DNA of 64,000 nt from JBBRHQ01 sp963738305 (GTDB taxonomy: Bacteria; Actinomycetota; Thermoleophilia; Solirubrobacterales; 70-9), in contig CAVTVU010000001.1 of assembly GCA_963738305.1 (NCBI GenBank), positions 1-64,000 of the forward strand, written 5' to 3'. Below are positions 1-8,212 of the stretch, in pieces. The notes under the pieces were generated by a model. It was not told the DNA's origin, did not search any database, and saw nothing but the letters and a program-made list of their open reading frames with translations. The position numbers and the translations under genes were made by a program. Within the stretch, counting starts at the first letter, position 1. Each line of letters opens with the position of its first letter.

Positions 1-2
1 CC

Positions 3-803
3 GATCTCGAGGCCGTCAAGGAGATCCAGCAGAAGATCTGGTCCGAGGGAGACTTCTCGGTCGTCGGAGGCCTGGTGGTGATGGCGGCCGAGGACCTCGC
101 GGAGGCGCTCGACATCGTCCCCGGTGAGCGGGTACTGGACGTCGCCTGCGGCAGCGGCAACGGCGCGATCGCCGCCGCACGGCGGGCCTGGGGGAACACC
201 ACCGGGGCCGACTTCGTCCCCGCGTTGCTCGAGCGGGGTCGCGAACGCGCCGCGGCCGAGCGGCTCGAGATCGAGTTCGTCGAGGGCGATGCCGAGAACC
301 TGCCGTTCGAGGACGCGAGCTTCGACGTCGTGATGTCGATCTTCGGGGCGATGTTCGCCCCCGACCAGCAGGGGGCCGCGGCCGAGCTACTCCGAGTTGC
401 AGGCCGGGCGGGCGGATCGGGATGGCCAACTGGGTCCCGGACGGGTCGTCGGCGAGATGTTCCTGACCACGGCCAAGCATGCCCCGCCGCCACCGGGCCT
501 CGACCCGCCGATCCTCTGGGGAACAGAGGAGCGGCTGCGGAGCTGTTCGGCGACGGGATCTCCGACCTGCGGATGGAGCGGCGGACGGTCCGCCAGCGCT
601 TCCATTCGGTCGATCACTGGTTCGAGATCTTCCGCACCTACTTCGGCCCGGCCAAGGTCGCGTTCGAGCGGGTCGGCCCCGAGGGTGAGGAAGCGCTGGC
701 GGCCGATCTGCGCGCGCTGCTGGAGCGCAACAACACCGCGGGCGAGCGAGCTCTGGTGGTCCCGGCGGACTACCTCGAGGTGATCGCGACTAGGGCGGAC
801 TAA
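3..803 (+). CDS. SAM-dependent methyltransferase, class I (5' end outside window, frameshifted)
   Basis: The open frame runs back to the window edge without a start, so the gene begins upstream. A Rossmann SAM-binding motif (VLDVACGSGNG, glycine-rich loop) and the following acidic and FDVV motifs mark a UbiE/Methyltransf_11-type enzyme; the substrate cannot be inferred. Around 395–450 the family-like stretch GRIGMANWVPDGSS is in a second frame, about 450–535 (GEMFLTTAKHAPPPP) in a third, and the C-terminal part (FGDGISDLRMERR to the TAA at 801–803) returns to the first. At least two or three single-base changes are therefore needed for one product. Its stop overlaps the convergent small membrane gene by 4 bp. 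Sequencing error is more likely than decay, because similar breaks affect essential genes nearby. Confidence 0.72.
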   Translation, partial: DLEAVKEIQQKIWSEGDFSVVGGLVVMAAEDLAEALDIVPGERVLDVACGSGNGAIAAARRAWGNTTGADFVPALLERGRERAAAERLEIEFVEGDAENLPFEDASFDVVMSIFGAMFAPDQQGAAAELLRVAGRAGGSGWPTGSRTGRRRDVPDHGQACPAATGPRPADPLGNRGAAAELFGDGISDLRMERRTVRQRFHSVDHWFEIFRTYFGPAKVAFERVGPEGEEALAADLRALLERNNTAGERALVVPADYLEVIATRAD

Positions 804-961
804 GGCTTGAGCTTCTCGAGCAGCGGCTTCGAGACCCGAAGCGCGGCGCCGATGAACAGCACGGTGAGGAAGACCAGCCCGGCGACCGGGCCGCCCTGGC
901 CGATCGCGTAGGAGAGGGTCATCGCGATCAGCGCGAGGAAGAGGGTGACGACGAGTCCCAT
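800..961 (-). CDS. Small membrane protein, 53 aa, unknown function
   Basis: Reading the minus strand from the ATG at 961 gives a 53-residue protein starting MGLVVTLFLALIAM. It has two hydrophobic segments (about residues 2–20 and 26–42) separated by a short glycine/proline turn, and a basic tail ending KPLLEKLKP. A TAGGAT hexamer lies 9 nt before the start, the pattern seen before many genes here. It follows trpA and ends convergently on the methyltransferase. I do not recognise a family. The hydrophobic pattern and promoter-like hexamer argue that it is real. Confidence 0.55.
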   Translation of the reverse strand: MGLVVTLFLALIAMTLSYAIGQGGPVAGLVFLTVLFIGAALRVSKPLLEKLKP

Positions 962-970
962 TGCGCGGCA

Positions 971-976
971 ATCCTA
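971..976 (-). promoter_or_regulatory. Putative −10 box (TAGGAT) for the 53-aa gene
   Basis: TAGGAT ends 9 nt before the ATG at 961, fitting the TAnnnT leaderless pattern. No convincing −35 was seen. Confidence 0.45.
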
Positions 977-1782
977 GCCGTGGCGGGGGCGATCGCGTGC
1001 CCGGCGCCGGGAGCTGGCAGGAACCGGCGTCGGCGACTGCCGCGTCGACGCCGTCGGCCTCGGCAACCAGCGCGGACCAGGCGGCTGCCGATGATCACGC
1101 CGTCGGCCACCTGCCGACCTCGGCGGCCTGCTCGGGCGAGCCGATCCCGAACCCGACCGCGACCGGAACCTGGGCGCGCCTTGACATCGGCGACGAGGGC
1201 CGAGAGGTCCGGCGGCAGCTCGGCCCGCTCGCCGGTGGTGCCGACGTCCGAGACGACGTAGACGAACCCGCTCGCCGCCTCGCAGATCCGCCGGCGACGC
1301 TCGGTCGGGAGTCGTCGGGGCCACCAGCGGGATGCTCGCCAGGCCGGCTCTGCCCAGCGACGCGCGGATCTCGTCGGCTTCGCCGAGGGGCAGGTCGGGG
1401 ACGATCGCGCCGGCGGCGCCTGCCGCGGCCGCGCGGCCGCGAGAACTCGTCGCGCCGCCTTCGCCAGGACCATGTTCGAGTAGGCCATCAGCGACGACCG
1501 GGAGCCGCCCGGAGACGGCCGAGCAGGTTTCAAGCACCGAGCTCGAGCGTCGCCCCCGCCGCGAGCGCCGAGGTCGCCGCCGCGTGGATCACCGGCCCAT
1601 CGGCGAGCGGGTCCGAGAAGGGAACGCCAAGCTCGATCAGGTCGGCGCCGGAATCGGCGTAGGCGACGGCGATCGCCGTCGAGCGGCGGTCGGGGAAGCC
1701 GCCCATCATGTAGGGCATCAGGGCCGCGCGGCCCTCGCTCGCGGGCCGCGGCGAAGGCCGCGGCGATCGCCTCAGCCCCCAC
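974..1782 (-). CDS. trpA: Tryptophan synthase alpha subunit (frameshifted)
   Basis: TrpA cleaves indole-3-glycerol phosphate and channels indole to TrpB. Diagnostic pieces appear in order but in changing frames: ALMPYMMGGFPD and GADLIELGVPFSDPLADG (catalytic Glu and Asp), then LMAYSNMVLAKAA, then GAIVPDLPLGEADE, then SGFVYVVSDVGTTG, then a short ADGVIIGS segment and an alanine-rich tail. The likely start is a GTG at 1782 inside the end of trpB (GTGGGGGCTGA), so the two are translationally coupled. The end is taken at the TAG at 974–976. At least five frame changes occur in about 800 bp, making this one of the worst-preserved genes in the window. trpB next door is similar, so low local sequence quality is the simplest reading; a genuine pseudogene cannot be excluded. 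Confidence 0.8.
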
Positions 1783-2988
1783 CGCGCTCCGCGACCTCGG
1801 CCAGGTCCTTGTCTCCTCGACCGGAGAGGCAGAGAGATCAAAGCCCGGCACGTCCTCCGCTTCGCTTCCGGGCGTGCCGGGGTCGCCGGCGGGATGCGGG
1901 TTCTCCAGCAGCCAGGCGATCGCGTGGGAGGACTCCAGCGCCGGGATGATCCCCTCCAGCCGCGACAGCTCGTGGAAGGCCGCCAGCGCCTGTTGCGTCG
2001 GTGACCGAGAAGTAGCTGGCGCGGCCGCTGTCCCGCAGCGCCGCGTGCTCGGGGCCGACCCCCGGATAGTCGAGGCCGGCGGATACCGAGTGGGCCTCGA
2101 GAATCTGCCCCTCGGAGTCGGAGATCACCGAGGAGAGCGAGCCGTGCAGCACCCCCGTCCGGCCGGCCCCAGCGAGGCCCCGTGACGGCCGCTGTCGATT
2201 CCCTCGCCGGCGGCCTCCACCCCGATCAGCTCGACGTCATCCTCGAGGAAGGCAGTGAAGATGCCGATCGCGTTGGAGCCGCCCCCTACGCAGGCGATCA
2301 CCCGAGACGGCAGCTCCCCCTCGGCCGCAAGCGCCTGCTCGCGCGCCTCGTCGCCGATCACCCTCTGCAGGTCGCGGACCAGCGCCGGAAAGGGAGGCGG
2401 GCCCGACCGCCGACCCGATCACGTAGTGGGTCGAGGCGACATTGGCGACCCAGTCGCGGATCGCGGCGCTCGACCGCCTCCTTCAGCGTCCGGGCGCCGG
2501 CCTCGACCGGCACGACCTCGGCGCCCAGGAGCGCCATCCGCTCCACGTTCGGCGCCTGGCGGCGGATGTCCTCCGAGCCCATGTAGACGACGCATTCGAG
2601 GCCGAGCAGGGCGCAGGCGGTGGCGGTGGCGACCCCGTGCTGTCCGGCCCCGGTTTCGGCGATCACCCGCGGCTTTCCCATCCGCTTGGCCAGCAGGACC
2701 TGGCCGACGGCGTTGTTGATCTTGTGGGCGCCCGTGTGGGCGAGGTCCTCTCGCTTCAGGTAGACGGTCCGTTCAAGCCGCTCCGAGAGGCGCTCGGCGC
2801 GGTAGAGCGGCGTCGGGCGGCCGATGAAGTCGCGCGTGGAGCTCGGCGAGGCGGTCGCGGAAGGTCGAGTCGGCGCGAGCCTCCGCCCACGCCGCGGTCA
2901 GCTCGTCGAGCGCCGGGATCAGCGTCTCCGGCACGTAGCGGCCCCCGTAGGGGCCGAACCTCGCCTCGACCTCGGTGGCCCCCGTCAT
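1772..2988 (-). CDS. trpB: Tryptophan synthase beta subunit (frameshifted)
   Basis: TrpB is the PLP enzyme that condenses indole with serine. The N-terminus (FGPYGGRYVPETLIPALDEL) begins at an ATG whose ATGA overlaps the trpF stop. The PLP-lysine region is readable on the minus strand near 2710–2745 (HTGAHKINN-type motif), followed by KPRVIAETGAGQHGVATA. The phosphate-binding loop is CVGGGSNAIGIF, and the C-terminal SAGLDYPGVGPEHA and SGRGDKDLAEVAERGG motifs close it at the TGA at 1772. Frame changes occur near 2815, 2460–2400, 2160–2185, 1985 and 1830. Length fits the family (about 400 residues). It overlaps trpA at the 3' end. Confidence 0.85.
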
Positions 2989-3620
2989 GCCGTCGCGGGG
3001 CTGGCCGCGCTCACCGCCTCGAAGAACGCGCTGAGGAGCACGGGGTCCTTGCGCCCTGGCTCCGCCTCGACCCCGCTGGCGACGTCGACGGCGAATGGGC
3101 GGGTGACCTCGATCGCGCGAGCCACGTTCTCGGGCCGCAGGCCCCCGGCGACGATCGCCGGGACGTCGGAGTGGCGGCCGCGGAGGAGATCCCAATCGAA
3201 GGCTCTGCCGGTGCCGCCGCGTAGCGAGCCGCGGCGGGAGTCGAACAGGTGGAAGTCGGTGGGATAGGCCTCCGCCGCCTGCAGGTCGGCGCCGCTGGAG
3301 AGGTGGATCGCCTTGACCACCTTCGTCCCGGTGCGCCGGGCGATCTCGGCGCACAGGGACGGGCCCTCCTCGCCGTTGAGCTGGACCAGGGTCAGGCCGG
3401 CGTTCTCGACCGCGCGGACGACCTCGTCGAGGGTCGGGTTGACGAAGACGCCCGCGACCGCGCAGCGGCGACGGAAGGCGGCTCCGATGGCCGCCGCCCG
3501 ATCCGGCTCGCAATGGCGCGGGCTCGCCTCGTGGTGGATCAGCCCGATCGCCCAGGCGCCCAGCTCGACCGCGCAATCGGCGTCGTCGAAGTCGGTGATT
3601 CCACAGATCTTCACCCTCAC
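2985..3620 (-). CDS. trpF: Phosphoribosylanthranilate isomerase
   Basis: TrpF performs the Amadori rearrangement of PRA to CdRP, the third step of tryptophan synthesis. The frame is intact for 211 residues. It opens with VRVKICGITDFDDA, carrying the conserved KICG cysteine, and continues with AIGLIHHEASPR, GVFVNPTLDEV, LVQLNGEE, LFDSRRG (catalytic Asp) and PAIVAGGLRPENV. The GTG at 3620 is chosen because it precedes the conserved N-terminus and has a TACCCT hexamer 7 nt upstream. Its TGA overlaps the trpB ATG (ATGA), so trpFBA form one unit. It is separated from trpC by htrA and a decayed gene, so a separate promoter is likely. Confidence 0.93.
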   Translation of the reverse strand: MRVKICGITDFDDADCAVELGAWAIGLIHHEASPRHCEPDRAAAIGAAFRRRCAVAGVFVNPTLDEVVRAVENAGLTLVQLNGEEGPSLCAEIARRTGTKVVKAIHLSSGADLQAAEAYPTDFHLFDSRRGSLRGGTGRAFDWDLLRGRHSDVPAIVAGGLRPENVARAIEVTRPFAVDVASGVEAEPGRKDPVLLSAFFEAVSAASPATA

Positions 3621-3627
3621 GCGGTCA

Positions 3628-3633
3628 AGGGTA
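3628..3633 (-). promoter_or_regulatory. Putative −10 box (TACCCT) for trpF
   Basis: TACCCT lies 7 nt before the GTG start of trpF. This gives trpFBA its own probable leaderless promoter. Confidence 0.45.
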
Positions 3634-3649
3634 CGGGAGCGAACACGGC

Positions 3650-4332
3650 CGGCGGATGCCGCCCGGGTGAGGCAGCATTGCGCGCCGCCGAGCATGCCCG
3701 CCTCGCGGGCAGCAGGCGGGAGGAGGCTTGGGCGATGGGCCAGTACGGCTTCTGCCTGTTCGGCGGACCGGTGCCGGTCGCCGATGCCATCGGTTCCCTG
3801 ACGGAGATCCTCGAGGGCGCCCGTGGCCATCCTGCTCAGCGGCTACGTGGACTCCCTCGGCGGCGATCCCGTCGGAGCCGAGCGTCACATGCAAACGGCC
3901 AGGCAGACATTTGCCGAGATCGGTGATCACTAGTTCCTCTCGACCGTCTGGGTCGACCTGGTGCGGGCCGTCCACGACCAGGGACGCTGTGACGAAGCCC
4001 TCGCACTTACTGGCGAGATCGATCGGTGGTCGGCTCCGGCTGACATCGAGTGGCAGATCAAGAGCCGTGTGGTCAACGCCCTACTGCTCGCGCGAGCCGG
4101 CGATCGCCGCGAGGCTTCCGAGCTGGCTGTGGAGGCAGTCGTGATCGCCGGCCGCTGCGAGTTCCCCCTCCTGCACGGCGACGCCCTGATCGCCCTCGCC
4201 GATGTGCATGCGCTCGGCGACCGCGATGACGAGGCGATCGCCGCGGCCCGGGAGGCCGAGGCAATCCACCTTGCGAGGGGCAACGTGGGCGGCGCGCGGG
4301 CGCCTCGATTCCCTCGGCCGCTAGACCGTTAG
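3650..4332 (+). pseudogene. Remnant of an adenylate cyclase/ATPase–TPR regulator, C-terminal end only
   Basis: Two frames on the plus strand together read like the helical-repeat C-terminus of large cyclase/AAA-ATPase/TPR regulators: RREEAWAMGQYGFCLFGGP, then AILLSGYVDSLGGDP and AERHMQTARQTFAEIGDH, an in-frame TAG at 3931, and then VWVDLVRAVHDQGRCDEALA through IALADVHALGDRDDEAIAAA. The motifs repeat roughly every 35–40 residues, as in TPRs. The upstream catalytic and ATPase domains are absent. A frame change near 3820 and the stop at 3931 break it. It stops 4 bp inside the 3' end of convergent htrA. It is the only plus-strand gene trace in the trp region and probably a decayed insertion; the family call rests on sequence character alone. 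Confidence 0.55.
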
Positions 4333-5558
4333 TTCCCGAAGGGCGAGGCGGGCGCCTCGGAGGACTTGACCGAGTTCGGCCGGTCGCCGAGCGTCACGGT
4401 GACGGTCCGGTTCGAGTTCCCGCGGCGGACCGTCACGTCGATCGTGTCACCCGGCTTGGCGTCGTTGACGACGTTGACGACGTCGTCCATCGTCGAGATT
4501 TTCTTGCCGTTGATCGCGGTGATGATGTCACCGCCGAGGCTGAGGTTGGCGCCCCCGATCGTCGCCGACGTGTCGCCGCCCTCGATCCCGGCCTTGTCCG
4601 CCGGCCCGCCCTTGACAACCTCCTGGACGAGGACACCCTCGGTGACGGGCAGGTTGACCGCCTTGGCCAGGGTGGAGTCGATGGTCGCGCCGGTGATCCC
4701 CAGGAAGGCGTGCTTGACCTCGCCGTTGGACTCGAGCTGGCTGACCACGTCGCGGGCGGTGTTGATCGGGATCGCGAAGCCGATGCCGACGTTGCCGCGG
4801 CCGCTGCCGCCGGTCTCGATCTGCGAGTTGATCCCGACCACCTGGCCGGCCGCGTCGATCAGCGGGCCGCCCGAGTTGCCGGGGTTGATCGCGGCGTCGG
4901 TCTGGATCACGTTGGAGATCGCGAACCCATTGGGCGCCTGGATCTGGCGCTGGAGCGCCGAGACGATGCCGCTGGTCACGGTGCGGTCGAGGCCGAAGGG
5001 GTTGCCGATGGCGACGACCGGATCACCGACCTCGACCTTCGAGGAGTCGCCGAGCGCGAGCGGGTGAAGCTGGTCGGAAGGGGCGTCGATCTTGAGCAGC
5101 GCCAGGTCGGTGGCGGGGTCGGTCCCGATGACCTGCGCGTCATAGGTCGTGTCCGAGTCCCCGAGCTTGACCTGGATCTGCTTCGCGCCAGAGACGACGT
5201 GGTTGTTGGTGAGCACGTGCCCGTCGGTGTCGATGACGAAACCAGAGCCGGTGGCGATGCCGCCTCCCGACTGGCCGAAGGGATCGAACGGCGAGACCGG
5301 CCGGGCGGGCTGCTGCGCCTGGATGAAGGCGACCCCCTGCCCGTCGCGCTGGTAGATCTGATGGACGGTGTTGGTGGCGCCACCGCCGTGGGTGTCGGCC
5401 GCCGGCGCCGCGAGGGGCGCCGCGGAGATCGTCGTCCCCCCGTCGCTGGCGTCGACCCAACCGGCCGAGATCGCCAGCAGCCCGAAGGCGGCGACGACCG
5501 CACCGCCGAGGACGGCGGATCCGAAGGAGGTGCGAAAGAAGGCCCTGACCCTGCTCAT
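4329..5558 (-). CDS. HtrA/DegP-like trypsin-type serine protease with one PDZ domain
   Basis: This is an envelope quality-control protease of family S1C, 409 residues. An N-terminal membrane anchor (about residues 14–33, GSAVLGGAVVAAFGLLAIS) is followed by a flexible Ala/Gly/Thr linker. The protease domain carries the triad His120 (VLTNNHVV), Asp151 (ATDLALLKID) and Ser229 (NPGNSGGPLID). One C-terminal PDZ domain (about residues 285–395) contains GVLVQEVVKGGPADKAG and GDIITAINGKKI. It sits between trpC and trpF on the same strand, an unusual place. Its 5' side has a 145-bp gap holding a REP unit, so it is probably transcribed separately. The active site looks intact. Confidence 0.93.
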   Translation of the reverse strand: MSRVRAFFRTSFGSAVLGGAVVAAFGLLAISAGWVDASDGGTTISAAPLAAPAADTHGGGATNTVHQIYQRDGQGVAFIQAQQPARPVSPFDPFGQSGGGIATGSGFVIDTDGHVLTNNHVVSGAKQIQVKLGDSDTTYDAQVIGTDPATDLALLKIDAPSDQLHPLALGDSSKVEVGDPVVAIGNPFGLDRTVTSGIVSALQRQIQAPNGFAISNVIQTDAAINPGNSGGPLIDAAGQVVGINSQIETGGSGRGNVGIGFAIPINTARDVVSQLESNGEVKHAFLGITGATIDSTLAKAVNLPVTEGVLVQEVVKGGPADKAGIEGGDTSATIGGANLSLGGDIITAINGKKISTMDDVVNVVNDAKPGDTIDVTVRRGNSNRTVTVTLGDRPNSVKSSEAPASPFGN

Positions 5559-5652
5559 GGCGACCGATGATCGGGAAGGCCGCTGTTCTCTTCCTAAACG
5601 ATCGTGAAAAGGTTCTTAAAGAGGCCGCCGTGCCATTTCCGGAATCACTGGC

Positions 5653-5703
5653 GGCCGCTTCGCGGCCTTACATGCATGTGCCGGCGCTAACACCGCGCCG
5701 GCC
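5653..5703 (-). repeat. REP-like double hairpin directly after trpC
   Basis: On the minus strand, arms GCCGGCGC and GCGCCGGC enclose GGTGTTA; the linker ACATGCATGTAA follows; then GGCCGC/GCGGCC close on GAA. The element abuts the trpC stop. The second stem differs from other copies (GGCGGC/GCCGCC) but keeps pairing, a compensatory change. Confidence 0.75.
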
Positions 5704-6513
5704 TTACGGTAATTGCTGCTCGCGGGTGCTCTCGTCGGGGCCAGCCAGCTCGCGGGTCTTCGACTCGGCGTCCGCCGCCCGCATCAACGCCTCGCCGATC
5801 AGGACCGCGTCGACTCCGACCCGCTCGAGATCGTCGAGCTGGGCGCGATCGGAGATGCCGCTTTCGGCGACGACGGTCTTGCCGGCAGGGACATCCGGCA
5901 TCAGCTCGTAGGTCGTGTCGACGTCCACGACACCGGAGTCGAGGTCGCGATTGTTGATCCCGATCACCTCCGCCCCCTGCCCCAGCGCCCGCTCCAGCTC
6001 CTCGGCGTCGTGGACCTCGACGAGACAGTCGAGATCGAGCGCCTCGGCCTCGTTGTGCAGTCGCCAGAGCTCCTCGTCGGAGAGCACGCGGGCGATCAGC
6101 AGCACCGCGTCGGCACCGCCTGCCGCGGCCTCATAGAGCTGGTAGCGATCCACTATGAAGTCCTTGCGCAGGATCGGCAACCCGGACGCGGCCCTCGCCT
6201 CCCGCAGGTCCGCCAACGAGCCGCCGAAGTGGGTCTCGTCGGTGAGGATCGACAGCGCGGCGGCGCCCCCTCGCTCGTAGGCCTCGACCTGGGCGGCGAG
6301 GTCGGTGGCGGGGGCGATGTCGCCCGCGCTGGGCGAGCGCCGCTTGAACTCGGCAATCAGGGAGAGGCCCGGCCCCACGAGCGCCTCGCCGAACGGGCGG
6401 TCATCCTCGCCGCGGCTGCGGAGCTGGGCCTCCAGGTCCGCCTCGGGAACCCGCTCGCGGCGGCGCTCGACCCCATCGCGGGCGGCGGAGATGAGCTGCT
6501 CGATGATTCCCAC
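5704..6513 (-). CDS. trpC: Indole-3-glycerol phosphate synthase
   Basis: TrpC closes CdRP to indole-3-glycerol phosphate. The 269-residue TIM barrel shows LIAEFKRRSPSAGDI (catalytic lysine, substrate loop), PILRKDFIVDRYQL (second catalytic lysine), DCLVEVHDAEEL, VIGINNRDL and TVVAESGI. The frame is uninterrupted. The start is GTG at 6513. A TAGGCT hexamer lies 12 nt upstream, and the gene follows trpD by 15 bp, so it belongs to the trpEGDC run. The C-terminus has about 20 extra residues (ESKTRELAGPDESTREQQLP) past the barrel. The stop is followed immediately by a REP hairpin. Confidence 0.96.
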   Translation of the reverse strand: MGIIEQLISAARDGVERRRERVPEADLEAQLRSRGEDDRPFGEALVGPGLSLIAEFKRRSPSAGDIAPATDLAAQVEAYERGGAAALSILTDETHFGGSLADLREARAASGLPILRKDFIVDRYQLYEAAAGGADAVLLIARVLSDEELWRLHNEAEALDLDCLVEVHDAEELERALGQGAEVIGINNRDLDSGVVDVDTTYELMPDVPAGKTVVAESGISDRAQLDDLERVGVDAVLIGEALMRAADAESKTRELAGPDESTREQQLP

Positions 6514-6525
6514 TTGACGGCGGGA

Positions 6526-6531
6526 AGCCTA
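6526..6531 (-). promoter_or_regulatory. Putative −10 box (TAGGCT) before trpC
   Basis: TAGGCT lies 12 nt upstream of the trpC GTG. It overlaps the stop region of trpD and may be an internal promoter or chance. Confidence 0.3.
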
Positions 6532-7563
6532 GACGCTCGAAACCATCTCCGCGGTGGCCTCGACCAGCTGGTCCAGAACCCCCAGCGCGGTCCCCGAGGT
6601 GACCGCTTCCCGGGCGGCGGCGATGCCGCCCTCGACGTCGTCGGCGGCGCCGCCGAGGTAGATGGCAGCGCCGGCGTTGAGCAGGACGAGGTCCGCGCCG
6701 GGCCCCTCCCTGCCGTCCAGCACCTCCCGCACGGTCGCGGCGTTCTCCTCGGGGGAGCCGCCGGCGACGGCCTCCAGCTCCGCCTCGCCGATGCCAAAGG
6801 CACCCGGCTCCATGAACCACTCCTCGGTGCCGGAGTCCTTGACCTCGATCACCCTGGTCGGCGAGGAGACAGAGATCTCGTCGAGCCCGTCCTCGGCGCT
6901 GACCACCAGCGCACGCTCGCTGCCGAGGCCGACCAGCGCCTCGGCGATCGTCTCCTGGTAGCGGCGGTCGGAGACTCCGAGGAGCTGTCGGCTCGCTCCG
7001 GCGGGGTTGGTCAGCGGACCGAGGAAGTTGAAGATGGTCCGCACCGCCAGCTCCTTGCGCACGCCGACGACGTGGGCCATCGAGCGATGGTGGCGCGGCG
7101 CGAACATGAAGCCAAAGCCGATCCCATCAATGCAGCGCCCGACCTGCTCGGGGGTCAGCTCGATCGAGACGCCCAGCGCCTCCAGGAGGTCCGCCGACCC
7201 GCAGCGGCTCGTGCTCGAGCGGTTGCCGTGCTTGGCGACCGCGCAGCCGGCGCCTGCAGCGACCAGCGCCGCCGCGGTCGAGACGTTGAAGGTCGAGGGG
7301 CCCCCGCCGGTCCCCGCTGTGTCGAGGAGGTCTGCACGATCGGCGCTCACCGGCTCGGCAAGCGAGCGCATCGTCCGCGCCAGCCCGACCAACTCGGGCA
7401 CCGTCTCCCCCTTCGCCCGCAGCGCGACGAGGAAGGCGGCCGTCTGTACCTCGCTGGCGCGGCCCTCCATGACCTCGGCGAGGACCGCCGAGGCGTGGTC
7501 GGCAGTCAGGTGGTCGCCGTCGCAGACGGCGTCGATCGCCCGGTTAAGGATCTCGTTCGGCAC
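6529..7563 (-). CDS. trpD: Anthranilate phosphoribosyltransferase
   Basis: TrpD transfers phosphoribose from PRPP to anthranilate. It is 344 residues and in frame throughout. Recognisable features are the glycine-rich PRPP loop (DTAGTGGGPSTFNVSTA), KHGNRSSTSRCGSADLLEAL, the HHRSMAHVVGVRKEL anthranilate-site segment, FNFLGPLTNPA, and the metal-binding acidic DGLDEIS. The GTG at 7563 is used, with TAGCAT 10 nt upstream. It lies 75 bp after trpG and 15 bp before trpC, consistent with an operon. Confidence 0.96.
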   Translation of the reverse strand: MPNEILNRAIDAVCDGDHLTADHASAVLAEVMEGRASEVQTAAFLVALRAKGETVPELVGLARTMRSLAEPVSADRADLLDTAGTGGGPSTFNVSTAAALVAAGAGCAVAKHGNRSSTSRCGSADLLEALGVSIELTPEQVGRCIDGIGFGFMFAPRHHRSMAHVVGVRKELAVRTIFNFLGPLTNPAGASRQLLGVSDRRYQETIAEALVGLGSERALVVSAEDGLDEISVSSPTRVIEVKDSGTEEWFMEPGAFGIGEAELEAVAGGSPEENAATVREVLDGREGPGADLVLLNAGAAIYLGGAADDVEGGIAAAREAVTSGTALGVLDQLVEATAEMVSSV

Positions 7564-7573
7564 GGCGGCGCCG

Positions 7574-7579
7574 ATGCTA
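7574..7579 (-). promoter_or_regulatory. Putative −10 box (TAGCAT) for trpD
   Basis: TAGCAT lies 10 nt before the trpD GTG, in the 75-bp trpG–trpD gap. Confidence 0.4.
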
Positions 7580-7638
7580 CGTGCTGAGCGGCGAAGCGGA
7601 GGCTCACCCCCGGCCAGCCAGCAGCGCGGCTGTCTCCG

Positions 7639-8208
7639 TCAGGAATGCTCGGCGAGGAAGTTCGCCAGCAGGTCCTTGCCCATCGGGGTCAGCACGGACT
7701 CGGGGTGGAACTGCACCCCCTCGGCCGGCAGCTCGCGGTGGCGGACCCCCATCACCACGTCCTCGTGAGTGGCGGTGACCTCCAGGGACTCCGGGATCGC
7801 CTCGGCATCGGCGATCAGCGAGTGGTACCGCCCGGCGACGAACGGCGTTGGCAGGCCACGGTAGACGGTGCGCCCGTCGTGACTGATCTCGGCGTCCTTG
7901 CCGTGGATCGGCGCCCCCTGGATCACCCGGCCGCCGAATGCCTCGACCAGCGACTGGTGCCCGAGGCAGACGCCGAGCACCGGGGTGCGGGCCTCGGCGA
8001 ACTCCCGCACGGCCTGCACCGAGATGCCGGCCTCGGCAGGCGTGCACGGGCCCGGAGAGACGACGAGGCGATCGGCACCGCGTTCCAGCAGCTCCTCCAC
8101 CTTGGCGCGGTCGTTTCGGACCACCTCCGGCTCGGCGCCCAGCTCCCCCAGGTACTGGACGAGGTTGTAGGTGAAGGAGTCGTAGTTGTCGATCACCAGC
8201 ACGCGCAT
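7639..8208 (-). CDS. trpG: Anthranilate synthase glutamine amidotransferase component
   Basis: This class I amidotransferase supplies ammonia to TrpE, and possibly to aminodeoxychorismate synthase, since TrpG/PabA are often shared. It is 189 residues: NYDSFTYNLVQYLGELGAEP at the N-terminus, PGPCTPAEAGIS (oxyanion region), LGVCLGHQSL with the nucleophilic cysteine, and GVQFHPESVLTPMGKDLL with the catalytic His and Glu. It starts 4 bp after the trpE stop, so it is co-translated with its partner subunit. Confidence 0.95.
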   Translation of the reverse strand: MRVLVIDNYDSFTYNLVQYLGELGAEPEVVRNDRAKVEELLERGADRLVVSPGPCTPAEAGISVQAVREFAEARTPVLGVCLGHQSLVEAFGGRVIQGAPIHGKDAEISHDGRTVYRGLPTPFVAGRYHSLIADAEAIPESLEVTATHEDVVMGVRHRELPAEGVQFHPESVLTPMGKDLLANFLAEHS

Positions 8209-8212
8209 CGGT

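Noticed and set aside
5713..7587. Long plus-strand open frames antisense to trpC/trpD (and similarly antisense to trpE and murJ)
   Set aside because: They are typical GC-rich shadow frames: low complexity, no motif, and they lie exactly opposite well-conserved genes.
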